Shown here: piece by piece, positions 5,257-7,460 of the stretch
Layout of the letters: every line of letters begins with the position of its first letter
Numbering within the stretch: position 1 is the stretch's first letter
Assembly (NCBI GenBank): GCA_964515555.1
Contig: CAZEVY010000160.1
Coordinates: forward strand, 1-7,460
Length of the DNA: 7,460 nt
Source: CAZEVY01 sp964515555
GTDB lineage: Bacteria > Acidobacteriota > Terriglobia > Bryobacterales > Bryobacteraceae
Direction: 5' to 3'
Translations under genes and position numbers: made by a program
The notes under the pieces: generated by a model
What the model was told of the DNA's origin: nothing
The model's database searches: none
Seen by the model: the letters and a program-made list of their open reading frames with translations, nothing else

Positions 5257-6206
5257 GGGAGCGCCTCCAGCACCTGGTCGTAGACGCGATCCGGTCCGAG
5301 AATGGCGAGCTCTTCGCGCAGCAGCTCGTAGTCGCTGAGCAGCGGGAAGATGGTGTGCGACGTCATGCCGTCCACCGTCAGCTCGACCGACCGGTCCTCG
5401 CCGACCGCGACCGAGACAGCCAGTCCGCCGCCGTTCAACCGGACCGCCGTCAGCTTGGGGCGGTCGCTCCCGCCCGCGCGGCGCTCCTCGATGGCGATCG
5501 ACGGCAGGGTCCGCGCGAGCCAGGCGCCGACGTAGCGCGCGGTGGCCGGCGGAGCGTCTCCGGCGTACTCCACCACGGCGCCGCGAATCGTCCCGAGCCG
5601 CGCGGCGTGCGCCGGATTGGCGAAGACCTGCGCGAGCGTCTCGCGCCAGCGGGTGAGCCGTGTCCATGCCAGATCGCCCGCGACCCGCCCGGCGGCCCGC
5701 GCCCGTCCGACAGCCCGAATGGCCGTGCGTGCGTCGGCGGCCGACGACGAGTCGACGATCACCTTGCCCGCCAGGTCGAGGATTTCGGCGAGCGCGGTCT
5801 CGCCGGCGAGCGCCGCCGGGCGGCACCACAGCACCACGGGAAGATCCGGTGCGATCAGGGCGCGCAGAAGCGGCGCCAGGGATGCGAGCAGATCCGGAGT
5901 GAGGGCGATCTCGATCTGTTCGCAGCAAATCTGCTGCCGGCGTCCGAACGGCATCCAGCACTGCGCGACGACGCGCGCGTCGATCCGCTCCGCGCCGTCC
6001 ACCAGGCGCAGGACGATGGCGCGGCTGGGATGGTCCTTCATCAGCAGGGCGAGGGTCTCGCCGAGCGCGCCGGCCTCTTCGTCGCCGGCGATCACCAGGA
6101 AGGTCATGGAGCAGGCGCGCAGCACGCCCGCCGAGCCGTCGTCCTTGCGGCCCAGCGACGACCAGAGATCGTCGAGCTCGCGGAGAATTCTCGCCGGGTC
6201 GATCAT
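5253..6206 (-). CDS. opcA: Glucose-6-phosphate dehydrogenase assembly protein OpcA
   Basis: The 317-residue protein belongs to the OpcA family, which in cyanobacteria promotes assembly and redox-dependent activation of glucose-6-phosphate dehydrogenase. In actinobacteria it is likewise encoded next to zwf. Family-typical stretches are CWMPFGRRQQICCEQIEI (83-100), APDLPVVLWCRP (119-130) and DLAWTRLTRWRETLAQVF (178-195); the C-terminal region (about 206-317) is the second, beta-rich OpcA domain. Cysteines are at 32, 83, 94, 95 and 128, a possible basis for redox sensing, though this is inference. ATG 6206 lies one base past the zwf stop, with no clear ribosome site of its own, so translation is probably coupled to zwf. 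The stop overlaps the pgl start. Assignment is supported by both sequence and context. Confidence 0.92.
   Translation of the reverse strand: MIDPARILRELDDLWSSLGRKDDGSAGVLRACSMTFLVIAGDEEAGALGETLALLMKDHPSRAIVLRLVDGAERIDARVVAQCWMPFGRRQQICCEQIEIALTPDLLASLAPLLRALIAPDLPVVLWCRPAALAGETALAEILDLAGKVIVDSSSAADARTAIRAVGRARAAGRVAGDLAWTRLTRWRETLAQVFANPAHAARLGTIRGAVVEYAGDAPPATARYVGAWLARTLPSIAIEERRAGGSDRPKLTAVRLNGGGLAVSVAVGEDRSVELTVDGMTSHTIFPLLSDYELLREELAILGPDRVYDQVLEALP
5257..5268 (-). promoter_or_regulatory. Ribosome binding site of pgl
   Basis: GGAGG (5264-5268, minus strand) stands seven bases before the GTG at 5256, inside the last codons of opcA. It is the only strong site among the operon junctions. 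It supports the GTG start and suggests pgl can initiate partly independently of opcA translation. Confidence 0.6.
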
Positions 6207-6207
6207 G

Positions 6208-7460
6208 TCACGGCACGCGCCACGAGTGCCCGCGGCGCGCGAGCATCTCGTCGGCCTCGCGCGGTCCCCAGGAGCCGCCGGCGTAATTGGGGAAGTCGAA
6301 GCGGCGATTGCCCCAGTCCTCGAGGATCGGCTGCACGACAGCCCAGCTCGCCATCACCATGTCGTGCCGCGAGTAAAGGGTGGCGTCGCCGGCCAGCACG
6401 TCCACCAGCAGCGTCTCGTAGGCCGAGGGCGACCGCATCCCGAAGCTCGACCCGTACTGGAAATCCATGGAAACCGGCCGCAATTTCATGCCGCTGCCGG
6501 GGAATTTCGAGAGAAACCGCAGCGAGATTCCCTCTTCGGGCTGGATGCGCAGCACCAGCAGGTTCGGCCGCGACCAGGGCGCCGCGTCGTCGCGTTCGCC
6601 GGTGAACAACGCGTGCGGGGCCGAGTTGAACTGAATGGCGACATCGGTGATGCGCTTTGGCAGCCGCTTACCGGTGCGGATGTAGAAGGGCACCCCCGCC
6701 CACCGCCAGTTGTCGACGAAGAAGGCCGCGGCGGCGTAGGTGTCCGTCTGCGACTCCGGGCCGACGCCCGGCTCCCCGCGAAAGCCGGGCGACTCGACGC
6801 CGCCGGCCCGCGACGGGCCGTACTGTCCGGCGACCGCGTTCAGCGGGACTTCCTCCGGCTTCAGAATTCGCACCGACCGCAGCAGCTTGGCGCGCTCATC
6901 GCGCACGGCCTGCGGCTCGAAGACGGCGGGCGGCTCCATCGCCATGGTCGCCATCACCTGGAGGAGATGATTCTGGATCATGTCGCGCAGCGCGCCGGCT
7001 TCCTGATAGTAGGATCCGCGTCCTTCGACGCCGATGGTCTCGGCGGCAGTGATCTGCACGTGGTTCACGTAGCGCCGGTTCCAGAGCGGCTCGAAGATGC
7101 CGTTGCCGAAGCGGAAGGCCAGCAGGTTCTGCACGGTCTCCTTGCCGAGGTAGTGGTCGATCCGGTAGATCTGGTTCTCCTCGAAGACCTCGTGCAGGCG
7201 GTCGTCGAGCGCCTCGGCGCTGGGATAGTCGTTGCCGAAGGGCTTTTCGACCACCACGCGGCGCCACCCTGTTCCGCGCTCCAGGTTCGCCGAGCCGACG
7301 CCTTCGACCGCGGCGGCATAGTGACTCGGCTGCGTGGCGAGATAGATGAGCAGGTTCCCGTTGGTGCGCCGCTGGCGGTCGATCGAGGCGAGGCGGTCCT
7401 GGAGCCGGCGGAAGCAGGCCGGGTCGCGCACGTCGCCCGGTTCGTAGAAGAGGCCGGCGG
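6208..7460 (-). CDS. zwf: Glucose-6-phosphate dehydrogenase, N-terminus beyond window edge
   Basis: The enzyme oxidises glucose-6-phosphate to 6-phosphogluconolactone with reduction of NADP+ (or NAD+), the entry to the oxidative pentose phosphate pathway. 416 residues are visible; the full protein is normally about 480-520, so the N-terminal Rossmann nucleotide-binding loop lies outside. Seen are VEKPFG (about 7233-7251), the substrate-binding RIDHYLGKE (about 7138-7164), AFRFGNGIFEPLWNRRYV, and ALRDMIQNHLLQ (about 6952-6987) with the His of the catalytic dyad. The C-terminal part contains FYIRTGKRLPKR and a YETLLVDVLAGDATLYSR stretch. A GTG at 7431 begins VRDPACFRRL but is preceded in frame by further family-like residues (LFYEPGD), so it is an internal codon and not the start. 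This is the first visible gene of the operon with opcA, pgl and the POTRA gene; the promoter lies to the right of the window. Confidence 0.95.
   Translation of the reverse strand, partial: AGLFYEPGDVRDPACFRRLQDRLASIDRQRRTNGNLLIYLATQPSHYAAAVEGVGSANLERGTGWRRVVVEKPFGNDYPSAEALDDRLHEVFEENQIYRIDHYLGKETVQNLLAFRFGNGIFEPLWNRRYVNHVQITAAETIGVEGRGSYYQEAGALRDMIQNHLLQVMATMAMEPPAVFEPQAVRDERAKLLRSVRILKPEEVPLNAVAGQYGPSRAGGVESPGFRGEPGVGPESQTDTYAAAAFFVDNWRWAGVPFYIRTGKRLPKRITDVAIQFNSAPHALFTGERDDAAPWSRPNLLVLRIQPEEGISLRFLSKFPGSGMKLRPVSMDFQYGSSFGMRSPSAYETLLVDVLAGDATLYSRHDMVMASWAVVQPILEDWGNRRFDFPNYAGGSWGPREADEMLARRGHSWRVP

Noticed and set aside
5094..6605. Long plus-strand open frame (503 codons) opposite opcA and zwf
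   Set aside because: Composition is Arg/Ala/Pro-rich low-complexity typical of GC-rich antisense frames, and the opposite strand holds well-recognised opcA and zwf.
1..7460. tRNA, rRNA, CRISPR arrays
   Set aside because: No cloverleaf-like GTTCGA arms with matching stems, no rRNA signature stretches and no regularly spaced repeats were seen on either strand.

Overview
This 7.5-kb, high-GC window looks like chromosomal DNA of a Gram-negative environmental bacterium. Acidobacteriota of the Solibacter/Bryobacter kind is my best guess. That rests on gene content: a PSCyt1/DUF1549-type haem-c protein, a secreted DUF6807 ('PmoA-like') protein, a POTRA-domain envelope protein, and a zwf-opcA-pgl cluster. 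Planctomycetes or Verrucomicrobia cannot be excluded from sequence alone.

Layout. Positions 1-577 (minus) hold the N-terminal part of a planctomycete-type cytochrome c/DUF1549 protein. It is divergent from a full-length secreted DUF6807 protein at 644-1597 (plus), with 66 bp between them. Next comes a foreign-looking 1250-bp segment (1598-2847) of clearly lower GC, carrying one unrecognised membrane protein with about seven helices (1784-2719, minus). It ends in a second, truncated copy of the last 156 codons of the DUF6807 gene (2848-3318, plus). From 3320 to the right edge runs a compact minus-strand operon, in transcription order zwf (cut by the window edge), opcA, pgl, POTRA-only protein. 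Its junctions are 1 bp, a 4-bp GTGA overlap and a second 4-bp GTGA overlap.

How the genes work together. zwf, opcA and pgl encode the first two steps of the oxidative pentose phosphate pathway (glucose-6-phosphate to 6-phosphogluconate, producing NADPH) plus the G6PDH assembly/activation factor. The translationally coupled POTRA protein is an unexplained envelope-related passenger.

The most interesting structure is the DUF6807 region. The 471-bp 3' end of the gene is present twice, 1721 bp apart, without a single indel, at about 95% identity. Of 24 differences, 21 are silent, and a perfectly identical 169-bp core is flanked by diverged arms. The downstream copy keeps what looks like the native neighbour, with its stop codon 1 bp from the convergent POTRA gene. 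The upstream copy completes the intact gene but is followed by the foreign DNA. This is what integration of a small DNA carrying a replacement gene 3' end would leave: a single crossover that regenerates the target gene, as known for phage/e14 integration in icd. No recombinase is visible, so homologous recombination, decay of a larger element, or a metagenome assembly artefact remain alternatives. No tRNA, rRNA, CRISPR array or recognisable transposase was seen.
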